DNA from: Saprolegnia diclina VS20
Lineage: Eukaryota > Oomycota > Saprolegniomycetes > Saprolegniales > Saprolegniaceae
Assembly: GCF_000281045.1 (NCBI RefSeq)
Contig: NW_008246127.1
Span: 211,547 to 275,318 of the forward strand
Direction of reading: 5' to 3'
DNA: 63,772 nt
Shown here one piece after another: positions 44,071 to 54,635 of this stretch. The notes beneath the pieces were generated by a model. That model ran no database searches. It was not told the DNA's origin and saw only the letters and a list, made by a program, of their open reading frames with translations. Positions within the stretch are counted from its first letter, which is position 1. Every line of letters starts with the position of its first letter. The position numbers and the translations under genes are program-made.

Positions 44071-44493
44071 TGCGGGACGTTCATGAGGCAGAGACCTTCC
44101 TCGACATGGAGGACGACCGTCCAACGGAGTCCTTGGCGGACCTGCTCCAGCGAATGCGAGCGGAACTCACCGCGGCCTACCGCAAGATGGACGAGCAACA
44201 GCGCGCCATCGCAACCCACGATGACCGCGTCAAGAGCGTCGAAGACGGACGACGTCGGGACACGGCAGCGACCGTCGACACCCGCCACAAGCGCAAAGCC
44301 GAGTCCCGACGTCGTCCGTCCTCGACACTCTTGACGCGGTCATCGTGGGCTGCGATGGCACGCTGCTGCTCGTCCATCTTGCGGTAGGCCGCGGTGAGCT
44401 CCGCTCGCATTCGCTGGAGCTGGTTCGCCAAGGACTCCGTCGGACGGTCGTCCTCCATGTCCAGGAAGGTCTCTGCCTCATGAGCGTCCCGCA
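44071..44493. repeat. 191-bp inverted duplication (41-bp spacer), both arms open for the same peptide
   Basis: The left arm 44071-44261 and right arm 44303-44493 are reverse complements of equal length with about 11 mismatches and no indel. The left arm on the plus strand and the right arm on the minus strand both encode a charged, helical stretch with HEAETFLDMEDDRPTESLA, then MRAELTAAYRKMDEQQRAIA and DDRVKSVEDGRRRD. Most differences are synonymous; I count about four amino-acid changes. I do not recognise the peptide, which looks like a coiled coil. The left copy may continue upstream toward the assembly gap. Whether either arm is expressed is unknown. Confidence 0.8.
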
Positions 44494-44665
44494 AGACGAG
44501 TACCATGGCCGCGTACGACCGTATGCCCCGCTCGGGCAAACGTCAAGCGACCTCGGCCGACGACTACTAAAAAGCGCATCTGAATGACAATATTGATGCT
44601 CTGTTTTTTGTTCAAACTAAGCCAGCATCATTCCGCATAAATGCGAGATCTGCATCAATAGTAAG

Positions 44666-45205
44666 CTAATGTGTACATAATGTCGTGGCAAGCCAGCGCA
44701 GACCGTCGTGGAGGCCCTCGCCCGTCGTGGCACAGCACGCTTGAACAAACCATTGCTGAGGAACCGAGTGCAAAGCGAGTGCTTCGGTCAATTCGGAAAC
44801 GCTCATGGCGTTTGGAAGATCTTGCTTGTTGCCATAGACGAGAAGGACTGCGTCTTTGAGCTCGTTGGCGACTGCCATTTCGTGGAGTTGGCGACGAGCA
44901 AATTCGATGCGCGCACGATCGTTGGCGTCGACGACAAAGATGATCGCGTCGGCGCATTCGTAGTAGTGGTGGATGATTGTCGAGACGCGATAACTGCTGC
45001 CAAGATCCCACATTGTGCAGTCAAGGTTCTCAAACTGGAACGTCTCGACGTTCATACCACCGGTCGAGAACGTGGTGACGCACTCGCCGAGCCGAAGCTG
45101 GTAGAGGATCGTCGTTTTGCCGACGGCGTCGAGACCCAGTAGAACCATTTTGGTCTCGTGGCGCGACGCGAAGGGCCGCAAAAAATACGAGCAGCCAAGA
45201 CCCAT
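44666..45205 (-). CDS. ARF-family small GTPase with DLGSS switch II (locus 3)
   Basis: Single exon, 179 residues, the only minus-strand member of the cluster. It starts MGLGCS, with Gly2 and a nearby Cys that could be acylated. The P-loop GLDAVGKTT and NKQD motifs are kept. Switch II reads WDLGSS where the family has WD-GGQ, so both the second Gly and the catalytic Gln are gone. Switch I is also changed (FSTGGMNVE instead of IPTIGFNVE). Loss of the GGQ glycine would be expected to disturb the GTP-dependent switch, so this may be a nucleotide-locked or non-switching ARF-like protein. Despite this, the frame is intact and the C-terminal [14 protein letters not shown] block is conserved, which argues that it is kept by selection. 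Confidence 0.87.
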   Translation of the reverse strand: MGLGCSYFLRPFASRHETKMVLLGLDAVGKTTILYQLRLGECVTTFSTGGMNVETFQFENLDCTMWDLGSSYRVSTIIHHYYECADAIIFVVDANDRARIEFARRQLHEMAVANELKDAVLLVYGNKQDLPNAMSVSELTEALALHSVPQQWFVQACCATTGEGLHDGLRWLATTLCTH

Positions 45206-45269
45206 TTGAAATTATGCCGGCGGAGTCTAAAATTGGATGATGCACCATTGCCTAAAGGGCCCACATTCT

Positions 45270-45295
45270 GCCACGTCACGCTGTCAAAGCCAATC
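45270..45295 (-). promoter_or_regulatory. ARF-cluster composite element (locus 3)
   Basis: Read on the minus strand: GATTGG, 11 nt, TGACGTGGC, ending 64 nt before the ATG at 45205. It has inverted together with its gene. Confidence 0.7.
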
Positions 45296-46611
45296 AAAAT
45301 CTTTGCGGGAGTTTGCTCAATGTTCGTTCGTTGAACAACGCGAAACTGAAACGCAAGGATAGACTGCTAATTCTCTATCGAGTCGCTCTTGCATCGCTGA
45401 CGCTCCATTTCATTTTTTGCCTTTTTGCTACATGTACAGTGTATCCTTCTACTAGTACAAATCTTTCCCACCCTTTTCACTTTTGCTACTGAGACGTTGC
45501 ATACGGAGGGACGAGCAATCTCCTTCTCCTTCATTCACTCGCCGGGCAGTGGCTGTGCAGACGGCTCTCGTCAGTAGTCACTTCGGGGCACTTGCGACCG
45601 CAAGTCAGGTCCATGACGTCAGCAAAGCTCTACAAAGTCCTTCCAGGCGCCACGATCGAGAACAATGCTGAAGGGCAAGCAATAGGCAACACACAAGACT
45701 AGAAACACGCAAACAAACGGCTTGCAGTCAAGCTCATGAAAGATTCAGCAAGGCTTGACGCCGCTTCGAGTCCTTCTCGCTTGTCCCGACAACCAGCGCG
45801 GTGACGTCAGCATGCTCGGTCAAAAGTTACCGGTTTGCGAGGCTGCGCGCACGCAACTTTTCTCGATGTTGAAGACAGAGCTGCCTTGCAACACTCGTGC
45901 TGCATTTATGGGTAGTGCCATGTTGACGGCTCGGTAAAGGCAATTCAAGGAGGTGCTGAGGTGGTGATCGAGCACGTTTTTTCTATTTATCCAATGACAA
46001 CAGTGTACAGTGGATTGGGTTTGCTAAACCCTTGGGTCCTCTCGCAACGATACGAAGAAAAATATGACCACCGCCAGAGGACCGTTTGTTGAGAAAAGAT
46101 AGCATTGGTTCAGACCGTTGACGCTTTTCCGTGTTTGGTCAAGAAGCCACACGGGCTATCGCAACGATGGGACTTGGCTGCCTCCAGGACGTATAGATGG
46201 CTGACCTCGCATGCTGTTCGCGGAGCTAATCCGAGCGTACATGTCGAGATGACGAATATCGGCTGTCGGTCGTCTGCGAGGTAAATGCCAACTCTACACG
46301 GAAAACCCTGCTAAATCACTTTTTCCAGTGAAAATAGTGACGACCTGAATCGCGTCAGTACCAAAAACAGCATGCCCTACAACAGCCAGCACTCGAATAC
46401 ACACGGACGAACGAAAATGAGTGGCATGAGCGGTGGATATCTTGACGCATTTGGTGGGCCGTCACAGAAAACTAGGATACCGGTAAAACCATTTCCAATC
46501 TTCGATTTGGTTTGACCCACTTTGCCCATGCGAGTGCGCAGAAGCGTAAGCGCTCGTTATGGAAGACATGGATCGTGTTCGAACACGTTGCCGATTGACG
46601 TGCTGGCGTTT
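45296..46611. other. Intergenic region between divergent ARF loci
   Basis: About 1.3 kb. Only short frames, no domain, no repeat. It separates the inverted locus 3 from locus 4. Confidence 0.4.
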
Positions 46612-46637
46612 GATTGGTCCATTTGTGATGACGTGGC
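46612..46637 (+). promoter_or_regulatory. ARF-cluster composite element (locus 4)
   Basis: GATTGG, 11 nt, TGACGTGGC, ending 85 nt before the ATG at 46723. A second GATTG word with ACGTG lies just upstream at about 46593. Confidence 0.7.
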
Positions 46638-46722
46638 GCCACGACAACAGAGTATTGGGGATACAGCACCGCCCTTCCTCACAATCCAATTTGCAGTCGC
46701 GGGCGCATTCCATACAAACACA

Positions 46723-47265
46723 ATGGGTCTTCTCCAGTCGTTCTTGATGCGCTTTCAGTTGGTCTCCACTCGTGACACGCGTCTGCTTATGCTCGGCCTC
46801 GACGCGGCGGGCAAGACGACGATCCTCTACAAGCTCAAGCTCGGCGACGTCGTCACGACAATTCCCACGATCGGCTTCAACGTCGAGACGCTGGATGTGA
46901 AGGGCTTCCATTGCACCGTTTGGGACATTGGCGGCCAAGACCGGATCCGGTCGCTTTGGCGCCACTACTACCAGAACACAAGCGCCATCGTCTTCGTCGT
47001 CGACGCCAACGACGTGAACCGCATGGACGAGGCGCGTCACGAGCTCCACGCGCTGTTGTCCTCGGACGAGCTCCAAAACGCAGTGGTGCTCGTCTATGCC
47101 AACAAGCAAGACCTGCCGCAAGCGATGAGCGCGGCCAACATAACCGAGGCTTTGGGCTTGCGCTCGATGCAGCGCCCGTGGTTTGTGCAGGCGTGTTGTG
47201 CGACCTCTGGCGACGGGCTTCACGAAGGCCTTCATTGGCTCGTCAACGCACTTCGCAAGCCATGA
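46723..47265 (+). CDS. ARF-family small GTPase, canonical (locus 4)
   Basis: Single exon, 180 residues, like human ARF1 (181). The ATG at 46723 gives MGLLQS with a myristoylatable Gly2; an upstream in-frame ATG would bury it. All G motifs are canonical: [18 protein letters not shown] in switch [11 protein letters not shown] in switch II, ANKQD and CATSGDGL. It should cycle normally between GDP and GTP and act in vesicle coat recruitment or a related membrane process. It is the only member of the cluster with the canonical Gln and is the likely functional parent type. Some positions (WFVQACCAT instead of WYIQATCAT) are shared with the other cluster members, which supports local duplication. 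Confidence 0.92.
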   Translation: MGLLQSFLMRFQLVSTRDTRLLMLGLDAAGKTTILYKLKLGDVVTTIPTIGFNVETLDVKGFHCTVWDIGGQDRIRSLWRHYYQNTSAIVFVVDANDVNRMDEARHELHALLSSDELQNAVVLVYANKQDLPQAMSAANITEALGLRSMQRPWFVQACCATSGDGLHEGLHWLVNALRKP

Positions 47266-47448
47266 TGCAATGCCGCGCACAATTTCCCACTTTGCTCTTC
47301 GATTACTGTACAACTAGCAACTTTATAACAAATTAACGAGCCCACATTTCATATTTCACCTTACAATGCACATTGCTCGTCCTGATGGATCGTGTTGGTA
47401 ATGTTGGCCCTCGGATTTAGTTTATCGATGTTCCTCTTGGCGCGATGT

Positions 47449-47474
47449 GATTGGCTCTGGTTACATGACGTGGC
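47449..47474 (+). promoter_or_regulatory. ARF-cluster composite element (locus 5)
   Basis: GATTGG, 11 nt, TGACGTGGC, ending 60 nt before the ATG at 47535. Confidence 0.7.
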
Positions 47475-47534
47475 GCGCTGTGGGCAGCGTTTCGGTCGTC
47501 GATTCCAAATTTGGAGTGCAGTCTCCATCTTGTC

Positions 47535-48095
47535 ATGAGCACCATCTCCTCGACAGTCTCGTGGCTCTTTGCATCAAACCACGAGACGCGCGTGATCTTG
47601 GTGGGCCTTGACACGGCAGGTAAATCCACAATCCTGTATCAGCTGCGGCTCGGCGAGTGCATCAGAACGACCCCAACCATCGGCTTCAACGTCGAGCAAG
47701 TCCCGTTCGAAGGCTTCAGCTTCACATTGTGGGACATTGGTGGTACGTTTTGCCTCACGACAGTCGTGCGCCACTACTACGACAACGCAAAAGCCGTCGT
47801 CTATGTCGTGGATACCTACGATACCTCGCGCATGGACCTGGCGTGTGCGCAGCTGCATGCGATCGTGGCGGCCGACGCGCTCCGAAATACAGTCATCCTC
47901 ATCTACGCCAACAAGCAAGACCTTCAAGTCATGAGCAATGCCGACGTGGCCGAAGCGCTTCGCTTGCGTGCAATTCGGCAGCGATGGTTTGTCCAGCCGT
48001 GCTGCGCTGTCACTGGTGCCGGCCTCCACGAAGGGCTGCACTGGATCGCGACCGCACTTGGCGCGCCATCTCCAACGACCACGACCTCGCAATAA
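47535..48095 (+). CDS. ARF-family small GTPase with DIGGT switch II (locus 5)
   Basis: Single exon, 186 residues from the ATG at 47535. It starts MSTISS, so there is no Gly2 and N-myristoylation is not expected, unlike the other members. The P-loop reads GLDTAGKST and NKQD is intact. Switch II is WDIGGT with Thr in place of the catalytic Gln. Switch I (TPTIGFNVE) is nearly canonical. The C-terminus has a short Ser/Thr/Pro tail after [14 protein letters not shown]. Loss of both the lipid site and the Gln suggests a derived role, possibly a constitutively GTP-bound or slow form. The frame is intact. Confidence 0.87.
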   Translation: MSTISSTVSWLFASNHETRVILVGLDTAGKSTILYQLRLGECIRTTPTIGFNVEQVPFEGFSFTLWDIGGTFCLTTVVRHYYDNAKAVVYVVDTYDTSRMDLACAQLHAIVAADALRNTVILIYANKQDLQVMSNADVAEALRLRAIRQRWFVQPCCAVTGAGLHEGLHWIATALGAPSPTTTTSQ

Positions 48096-48386
48096 TCGTG
48101 TCATCGTTTTATATCAGTATCGGGCCCAGCCGGACGGTTGAACTCTACCGAACCGTGCGTCGTCTGCTCGGTTCGCGTCAACCTTTGCGCCCTCTTTCTT
48201 CCGGCCTGTCCGGCGCGACAGAGCCCGTGGCCAAGAAGGATGCATTGCAAGCTAAGCTTAGCAGGCATTTGCTACAGAGAAAGGAAAATGCAGACCAAAA
48301 TTGTCCAATGTCATGTGCATTACATACTCCATCATAAATCAAGCGTTCTATCATCATCTACTAGTGGTACACAGACGCAAACCAAC

Positions 48387-50975
48387 TTACGCCGACGCAT
48401 GCGCCGCCACGTCGTCCTTGAGGGTCTCGGCGTTGAGCGCCGCAATCGCGGCCGCCAACAGCGCCTTGAGCTTGGTCTGCTTCTCCGCGCTGAGCGGTGC
48501 CATCGGCGCGTCGAGGCCCGAGAGGTCGACGACACCCGCCACCACAAGCGGCGCCATCATCTCGGCGAGGTACGTGGCCGCGAGCGGAATGTCAATCTCC
48601 AAGTCTTCCAAAAACTCCAAAATGTCAGTGAGCGACCGGACAACCGCGGTCGGGTCGACGAGACCGGCGGCGAAAAGTCCCGCAAGGAACGGACCGACCG
48701 CTGTGCGCTCGACCTGGCTATGCTCGAGGCCGTGGTTGAGCACGGCCGTCGCAATGGCTTCAGTGTGCGCAAGCGCATCTGGGAGGCTCGCGACGACCTC
48801 GGCAACGTCGTTCTCGTGCGCAAACTCCTTGAGCATCGAGATCGCCTTCTTCTTGAGGTCATCCTCGGAACGACCGGCGACGACCGGCGTCGGCGCCGGG
48901 GTCGCCGTGACAACCGGCGTCGACGCTGACGGCAACGACGCAAGCGACGACGAGCGGTGGAAACCGCCCTTGGACGACGAAGACGCCGGGTTGCGCGGGG
49001 GACGCTCGACCGAGCCACGACGGCTGTCACGCGAGCGGGCACCACGGTCGCTGCGGTCCGGGCGGTCACTGCGGTCACGGTCGTTGCGGCCCGACGGCGG
49101 CGGGCCATTCTTGTTGCCAAAGCGCTTGTTGTCCGGGACGCTGATCGACTTGGTCATCTTGGGCTTGCTCGGGATCGTCTCCCACCCATCCGGGTCGCTC
49201 GGCGCCGCCGCGACCACCGACGAGCTGCTGCGACGCGGTGCCGACATGGGCGGCGCGGCCATCGATTGGCTCTTCTGGAGCGCGCGGGGCTTGGGCGCAC
49301 CGGCCGCCTTGACGCGCTCTTCGCGGGCGACTTGCGCGTGGATCTCGGCGATCGTCGTCGCCTTGACCTCCTTGATGCGCGACACATACTTGGCGGCGCG
49401 AAGGTCGAGGAGGTCCTGGAGCATAAAGCGGACACGCGTGCAGAGCTTGTCCTTGGCGCCCGCGAGCTTGGCAATCAAGTCAAAGTACTGCTCCATGAGG
49501 GTCTTCTCGACAGGGACCGCCTGAGCGCGTTCTTCGAGGCGCGCGCCGATCGTCGACATGAGCTTGCACATACACTCGAGGTTCTCCTCATCGGGCGACT
49601 CGAGGTTGCCAAAGAGGCGCTGGATGCACTCGTGCATGATGCGGCTGCTGAGCATGCCCTGCTTGTAGAGCTCGCCAATGAAGCGAATGTGGCCAAGCGT
49701 CGCGCGCTTGAGGATGAGCGCCTTCTCGGCAAGCGCCGCGACGCTGAGCGCGTCCGTGTCCGACTCGTTCAAGCTCGTGAGCGGCGTCACCTCGAATTCT
49801 AGAAAAAATGATATGCGACATGAGTAAGGGCAAAGTGCGTCAGAATGACATACCCTTTTGGCAGCGCGTCAAAAGCAGCGTGCGGAAGAGCTTGGCCGTG
49901 TTGCGCTCGCCGTCGGCTTCGTCTTCCGACACGACAAGCGGCATGTCGGTGCGCGCCATCTTGGTGCAGAGCTCGGCGTACATGGCCGAGAAATGCCACT
50001 CCATCTGCGCCTTCTTGACCACCATATCGATCGCGCCCTTGAGCACATCGAGCGAGTTGACGGCAACGGTGATAAGCTGATCCGAGAGACGCTCAAACTT
50101 CTCCACCGAGAGCTTGTTGAGGATCGACTGGACGCCCTGCAAGTGCTCTTCGGTCGTGACCGCGTCCACGACGCCACGCGCCACCTTGGGCTTCCAGCGC
50201 GTCTCTTCGTTGATCGAGAGCGGCTTGACGTTCGAGAGGTCCTCTTCAATCGGCGCCGAGTGGTGCTTCTTGCCCTTGCGCGACTTTTTCGGGCGGTCGT
50301 ATTGCGACGACTTGCCGCCGTGGGCCGGCTTGTCGTCCTTGGTCTGCAGGTACAGCGCGCGCGCAATCTTCGAGTCACCGGGGTTTGCAATCACAATGCA
50401 GCCAACGAGCGACTGCGGCACCGGGCACAGCTCGGGCTCCATCGCCATCATCTCGGCGATCGTGTACGTGATGCGGCGCTTGCGGCCGGGCGAGACGGGG
50501 TCGACCGACGAGACGGCCGGCGCGGCCTCAACAACCGAGGCAACAACCGAGGCAACAACCGGGGCGACGACCGGGGCAACGACCACCGGCGCGACGACAA
50601 CCACGGGCGCTTCGACGTCTTCCTTCTCCGAGGCCGACGAGGCGGTCGAGATGGGCGACGCAGCCGGCTGCGACTCGGCTTCGGGCTCGGGCTTGCACGG
50701 CGTCGAGGGCGCAACGGCCTCGATTGCCGCCGCCACCGGCGACGCAGGCGCGGCGACAGTCACCGGAACATCCGCCTTGATCGGCGCCGGGGGCGTGTAC
50801 ACGGGCGCGGCCGGCGTCATGCCTACGCCACTCGGGATAAGAATGCAATCGGATGGGATAAGGACGCACCAGAGGGCACAAAGGCCTTGGCCGTGGGCTT
50901 GAGGAAGGAGGGCACAAAGGTGCTTGCGGACGCGCGGAGCACGCTCTTCGGCTTGGGGGTCTGCTGGTCGGCCAT
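48387..50975 (-). CDS. EIF4G: Translation initiation factor eIF4G
   Basis: Three exons (50975-50870, 50822-49854, 49798-48387) with introns of 47 and 55 nt give about 828 residues. eIF4G is the scaffold that links cap-bound eIF4E, eIF4A and poly(A)-binding protein. In order: a PAM2-like motif near the N-terminus (SFLKPTAKAFVPS) suited to PABP binding; a disordered Pro/Ala/Val region; a likely eIF4E-binding motif (YTIAEMM, matching Y-x4-L/M-hydrophobic); the MIF4G domain (SILNKLSVEKFERL, LLTRCQKEFE across the second intron, then LGHIRFIGELYKQGML); an RS/RD-rich linker; and a C-terminal MA3-like domain. It is shorter than human eIF4G1 (about 1600) and nearer the plant eIFiso4G size. The PAM2 and 4E motifs are inferred from short matches. 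Confidence 0.9.
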
Positions 50976-51089
50976 GTCGGGAACGCCAAAATGACGATCC
51001 CTTCAAATTGGTTGGTTTTTAGCACCGACCAATGGCATCGCGGTAAAGTCGCCGACGCCCGTTTATTGTATTGCATACAATGGCCAAGT

Positions 51090-51320
51090 TTATTTTAGAC
51101 GGGCCAACGAAATGCGACCAGCCAGTTTGCCGTTGAAGATCGGATAAACGCACGCAACTTTCGGTGTCTTTCGTAGCAGTTGGGTGGCCCGCCGCCACGA
51201 ACGAGTGCGATGGAAGTCGACCATCGTCTCGCGTACGGACTCGTGCAGCCACGAGACGTATTGGGCCTCGATGTTCGGGGGCAAAAATGTCTTCCATGGC
51301 CACGACGAGGTTTGCTTCAG
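51090..51320 (-). pseudogene. C-terminal fragment of an unrecognised gene
   Basis: The minus strand is open from a TGA near 51330 to the stop at 51090 and reads like a protein C-terminus (PWKTFLPPNIEAQYVSWLHE, then RSWRRATQLLRK and YPIFNGKLAGRISL). It has no ATG near its start and is preceded by a stop, so it is a truncated remnant or a last exon whose upstream exons I cannot find. I do not recognise the family. Confidence 0.35.
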
Positions 51321-52111
51321 TTTCGAAGAGTCTTGTCCAATTCTTCAGTGCTTTACCCACTGGCTTATCACGAGGTGGATCCGCGTTCGGGTCCCCACTT
51401 TCTTATTGCTTCCAATATTCTGTCGTGGGCATCTCGACTTGCGCGCGTACTCTATACTTGTACCGTCGTGATGCGGCGGTGCGCGGTGTAGGGCAGTGCA
51501 TCTTGACGCTCGTGCGGTTTGCCTAAATCACAGTACGTGTTGAACGCCACTTGACATTTTCTGCCGCGAGATAGTGGGCGGATTGCAAACCCGACCTGTG
51601 CAGCAGTGCGCAGCGGCAACACGGCTGTGCTGCAGAACGAGTATTACCGCCCTCCTGTACTACGGCACAACGCCCTCAACCAAGTTTGCGGTCCAACACA
51701 CACCGCCTTTCGGTGTTGCAATGGCAGTGCGACCACGACTATGTTGTGGCGCATGCGGTTTTGACGCGAGCGATTGCCAACCGCCGAGATGCCTGCGTTA
51801 GTACCTTGTTGAGCAATATCGCGAGCGACCGTCAAGAGCAAGAATTCATCAATTCACAATGCCACTCGAAAGAAATTCAGTTGACTCGATGTCCTCTTGG
51901 TCGAGAGTTCTTGCTGCGTATGCATACAAGCGCTGCCTTGAGCGCAACCTGCCTGATGGGTTTATCTGATGGGTGAGTCAGTCTATGGGCTGGCATCGGA
52001 GTGAATCGATTCGAGAACTGTGCTAGCTCCAAGTCCAAATCTTGTGGATGGCGGTGACAAGTGCAACTGGACAACATTGACGAAATGAAAAAAACGTGTT
52101 GAACAACGAGA
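51321..52111. other. Intergenic region
   Basis: About 790 bp with no supportable feature. Confidence 0.4.
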
Positions 52112-52350
52112 TCATGTCATCTCGGACGCCTTGCGCTTGAGGGCGAGCTCATAGAGACATTCAACACGTGGGGTAGGGTTCGGAGGTGGGCACTGCAGTG
52201 GTGGCTGCGAGTGCTGTAGGCGCGTTGCATGGCCATAGTTGCCCACTGCGACGCCCCAGGTTGGTCGCACAACCACGTGAGAATGTCGAGATTGTCGGAT
52301 TCTGCCGCCGTTCGGATCGCCTTGTGCAGTGCGTTGTCGGTCGCCGCACC
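52112..52350 (-). pseudogene. C-terminal fragment of the ankyrin-like family (copy D)
   Basis: The minus strand encodes a stretch matching the last 80 residues of the intact copies: AAESDNLDILTWLCDQPGA, then RAYSTRSHHCSAHL, and after a frame change LYELALKRKASEM at the end. The same positions in the intact copies read AAETDNVDMLHWLVDQPGV and LYERSLKRKASE. Everything upstream is missing, so this is a remnant. A TCCGGA word like those upstream of the other copies lies at 52397-52402, close to the 5' side of the fragment. Confidence 0.75.
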
Positions 52351-52782
52351 GGACCGATGTTTCGTTTGTGGTCACACCTTTAGGTTAACCGGTATTTCCG
52401 GATAAGGATCGCCCACATGTTGTCTGCGACGTGAGCGTGCCACGTCAAAAAGATATTGATTATGTAAAAGAATTAAACGAACGTGCTTGCAATAGATAAA
52501 TGAAAAAGAACGATTCTATCCTCTCGCCTCGTGACATGCGGAGCAGATCTTGGTGGATGGCACCACCGCACCGAGATATACAGAGCTCGGCTGGCGCAGG
52601 CTCCAACGCCAACACTGCGTGCGACCCACGACATGTGCAAGAGTGCCGCCGCAGAGACTTTGTTCTACCTGTTTGGTACTCCAGTGTCGAAACGAGGACG
52701 ACGACTGACCAAATGCACGAGACAAGTGCGATGTGACAATAACAAAAACAAAAACATAGTATTGAGACAAACAGCAACCTCG
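52351..52782. other. Intergenic region
   Basis: About 430 bp between two decayed family members. No gene is supported. Confidence 0.4.
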
Positions 52783-54635
52783 TCACGCCATCTCAACTGC
52801 CTTGCGTTTGAAAGCGCGTTCAAAGAGGTGGATGGTGGCCGTCGACTCGCCGGGTAGGCTTTTGAGGTGGGCAACGCAGCGGTGGCTGCGAGTCACGTAA
52901 GCACCTCGCAAGGCCTCGTCCACCCACTGCGACGCGTTTGGTTGGTCGCACAACAACATGACGATCTCGAGCTTGTCGGTCTCTGCGGCCATATTCATTG
53001 CCGTACGCAGCGTGCTGTCGTTCGCTCGATGCGTCAAGAGAAACTGAACGAGGTCCGTGTTGCTGCTGTACACGGCCCCACGGATCGTGTGATCGCTGAA
53101 GCCATCGTAGTTGTGCTCGTGAAAGAACCGGATCACGTCGAGGTGGCCATTCGCCGCCGTCGTGTAAATAAAGTTACGTCCCCATCCTGCAAGTTGGTGC
53201 TCGTGGGCAAACTGCGCAATGTTCAAATGGCCAAATAAGCAAGCACGGTACCACACGCTGTCCATGCTAAAGCCCGCGTCCCGCAGCATAGCGACGAGAC
53301 CGACGTGACCCGACTCGGCAGCGTGCTCGACGACGCCACAGTACGCGACCTTGCAGTGGTCCAGCTGGTCCTTCAACCTCAAGCACATGCGTTGACGATG
53401 GCAGTCAAGCTGGACGCGTCGCTCAGGCGATAGCAATTGCGGTCCGAGCGCCCCGAGGACCTCGGCGTTGCCGCACGAGACAGCGTACGCAAAGAGGTGG
53501 GTACACAGAGATCACGGAGCTGCGAGAGGCCATGTCGAGCCCGCCAGAGTGTGAAGTGCGCGAGGTACGAAGCAAAGTCGCTAGTCGCGGGCACTCCGAG
53601 GCCGTCGCTGGAGTAGAGAGGAAGGTCCTTGCAGATGGCGTGCAAGGCGACCGTACTGCCGTCGCATCCGGCTTGATACGACCCAATGAACGTCAAGAGG
53701 GCTTTCGAGAGGAGCACCGACCGCAAGCACCGCTCGGTCGACTGCCGGGCCATTGCGTCGTTAATGCACCGAAGCGCGGCAGGCGCGCAGTAGTACAGTG
53801 CCATCGCCTTCGCTGCGGCCAAGCACGCCCGCGCCTCGAGCTGCTGGCAGAGCCACCGAAGAATGCCGACACGCCGATAGACCACCGGGTCCTTCAGCGC
53901 ATTTTCAACCGAAAGCAGAGTGGTGCGGCGATGCAAGAGAAGGTCTTGCACGGTCGTCAACTGGTCGTGCTCGATGCCCAAAGCGAGCGTCTCGTGGTTG
54001 GCGCCAGTGTAGCCGAGACCGAGAAGGTACTGCAACAGATCAAAATGACCGTTCTTGGCAGTGATGTTGATGTACGCATCGTCCCAGACTCCAAGGCCGT
54101 GCGCCACGACGAACGCAGCGACGTCCCAGTGACCGCCCGTGCAGACTGCCGCCCAAATGTCGTCGTCCGCGGCAAAGCCAATGCCGATAAGAAAGGCCAA
54201 AGCGTCGACATGGCCCTTGGTTGCTGCGCGGACGATGTTGTTGGAGCTGCGCATCTTCATTGCGGGACCGAGGTCCTTGATCGCACGCGGACACGCCTTG
54301 CAATCGCGGGCGTCGAGCACGAGACCGCCTTTCGCCCACATCAAGAGACCTGCATCCGCGAGCCACTGGAGAGCGCTGGCGTCGCCGCACGTGATTGCAT
54401 AAGCAAAGAGATGAGGCATACAGAGCGACGGCAGCTCTCCGGTTCCGTGGACTTGCAGCCACGCCGAGATGCGCGGACCGTCCACTGCAACGCCGTCGTC
54501 GTCGTCGTGCTCGTACGTGCGGCGCAGGTGACTGCGGCAGAGCATGTCCTGCGACTAGTCGACGTGGAAGGCACAGATGCGGCGGAGCAGGTCAGGCGCG
54601 CAGAGGACGTGGGTGGCAAGGTTGCTCCGGTCAAT
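52783..54635 (-). pseudogene. Ankyrin-like family gene, inactivated (copy C)
   Basis: Nearly full-length relative of the two intact copies, but broken in at least three ways. The codon aligned with their start ATG is ATT (54635-54633). An in-frame TAG follows the conserved LLRRICAF segment near 54556. A one-base deletion near 53500 (GGG where the intact 61727 copy has GGGG, in the same LCVPHLFA context) splits the body into two frames, 54545-53379 and 53436-52783. The repeats are otherwise well preserved: NGHFDLLQYLLGLGYTG, then SGHVGLVAML and FGHLNIAQFAHEHQL, and the C-terminal FERAFKRKA motif remains. The few lesions suggest recent loss, or that one lesion is a sequencing error. Confidence 0.8.

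Noticed and set aside
44666-45205. ARF locus 3 as a pseudogene because of DLGSS
   Set aside because: The frame is full-length, all other motifs and the C-terminal block are intact, and the promoter element is kept, so divergence is a better reading than decay.
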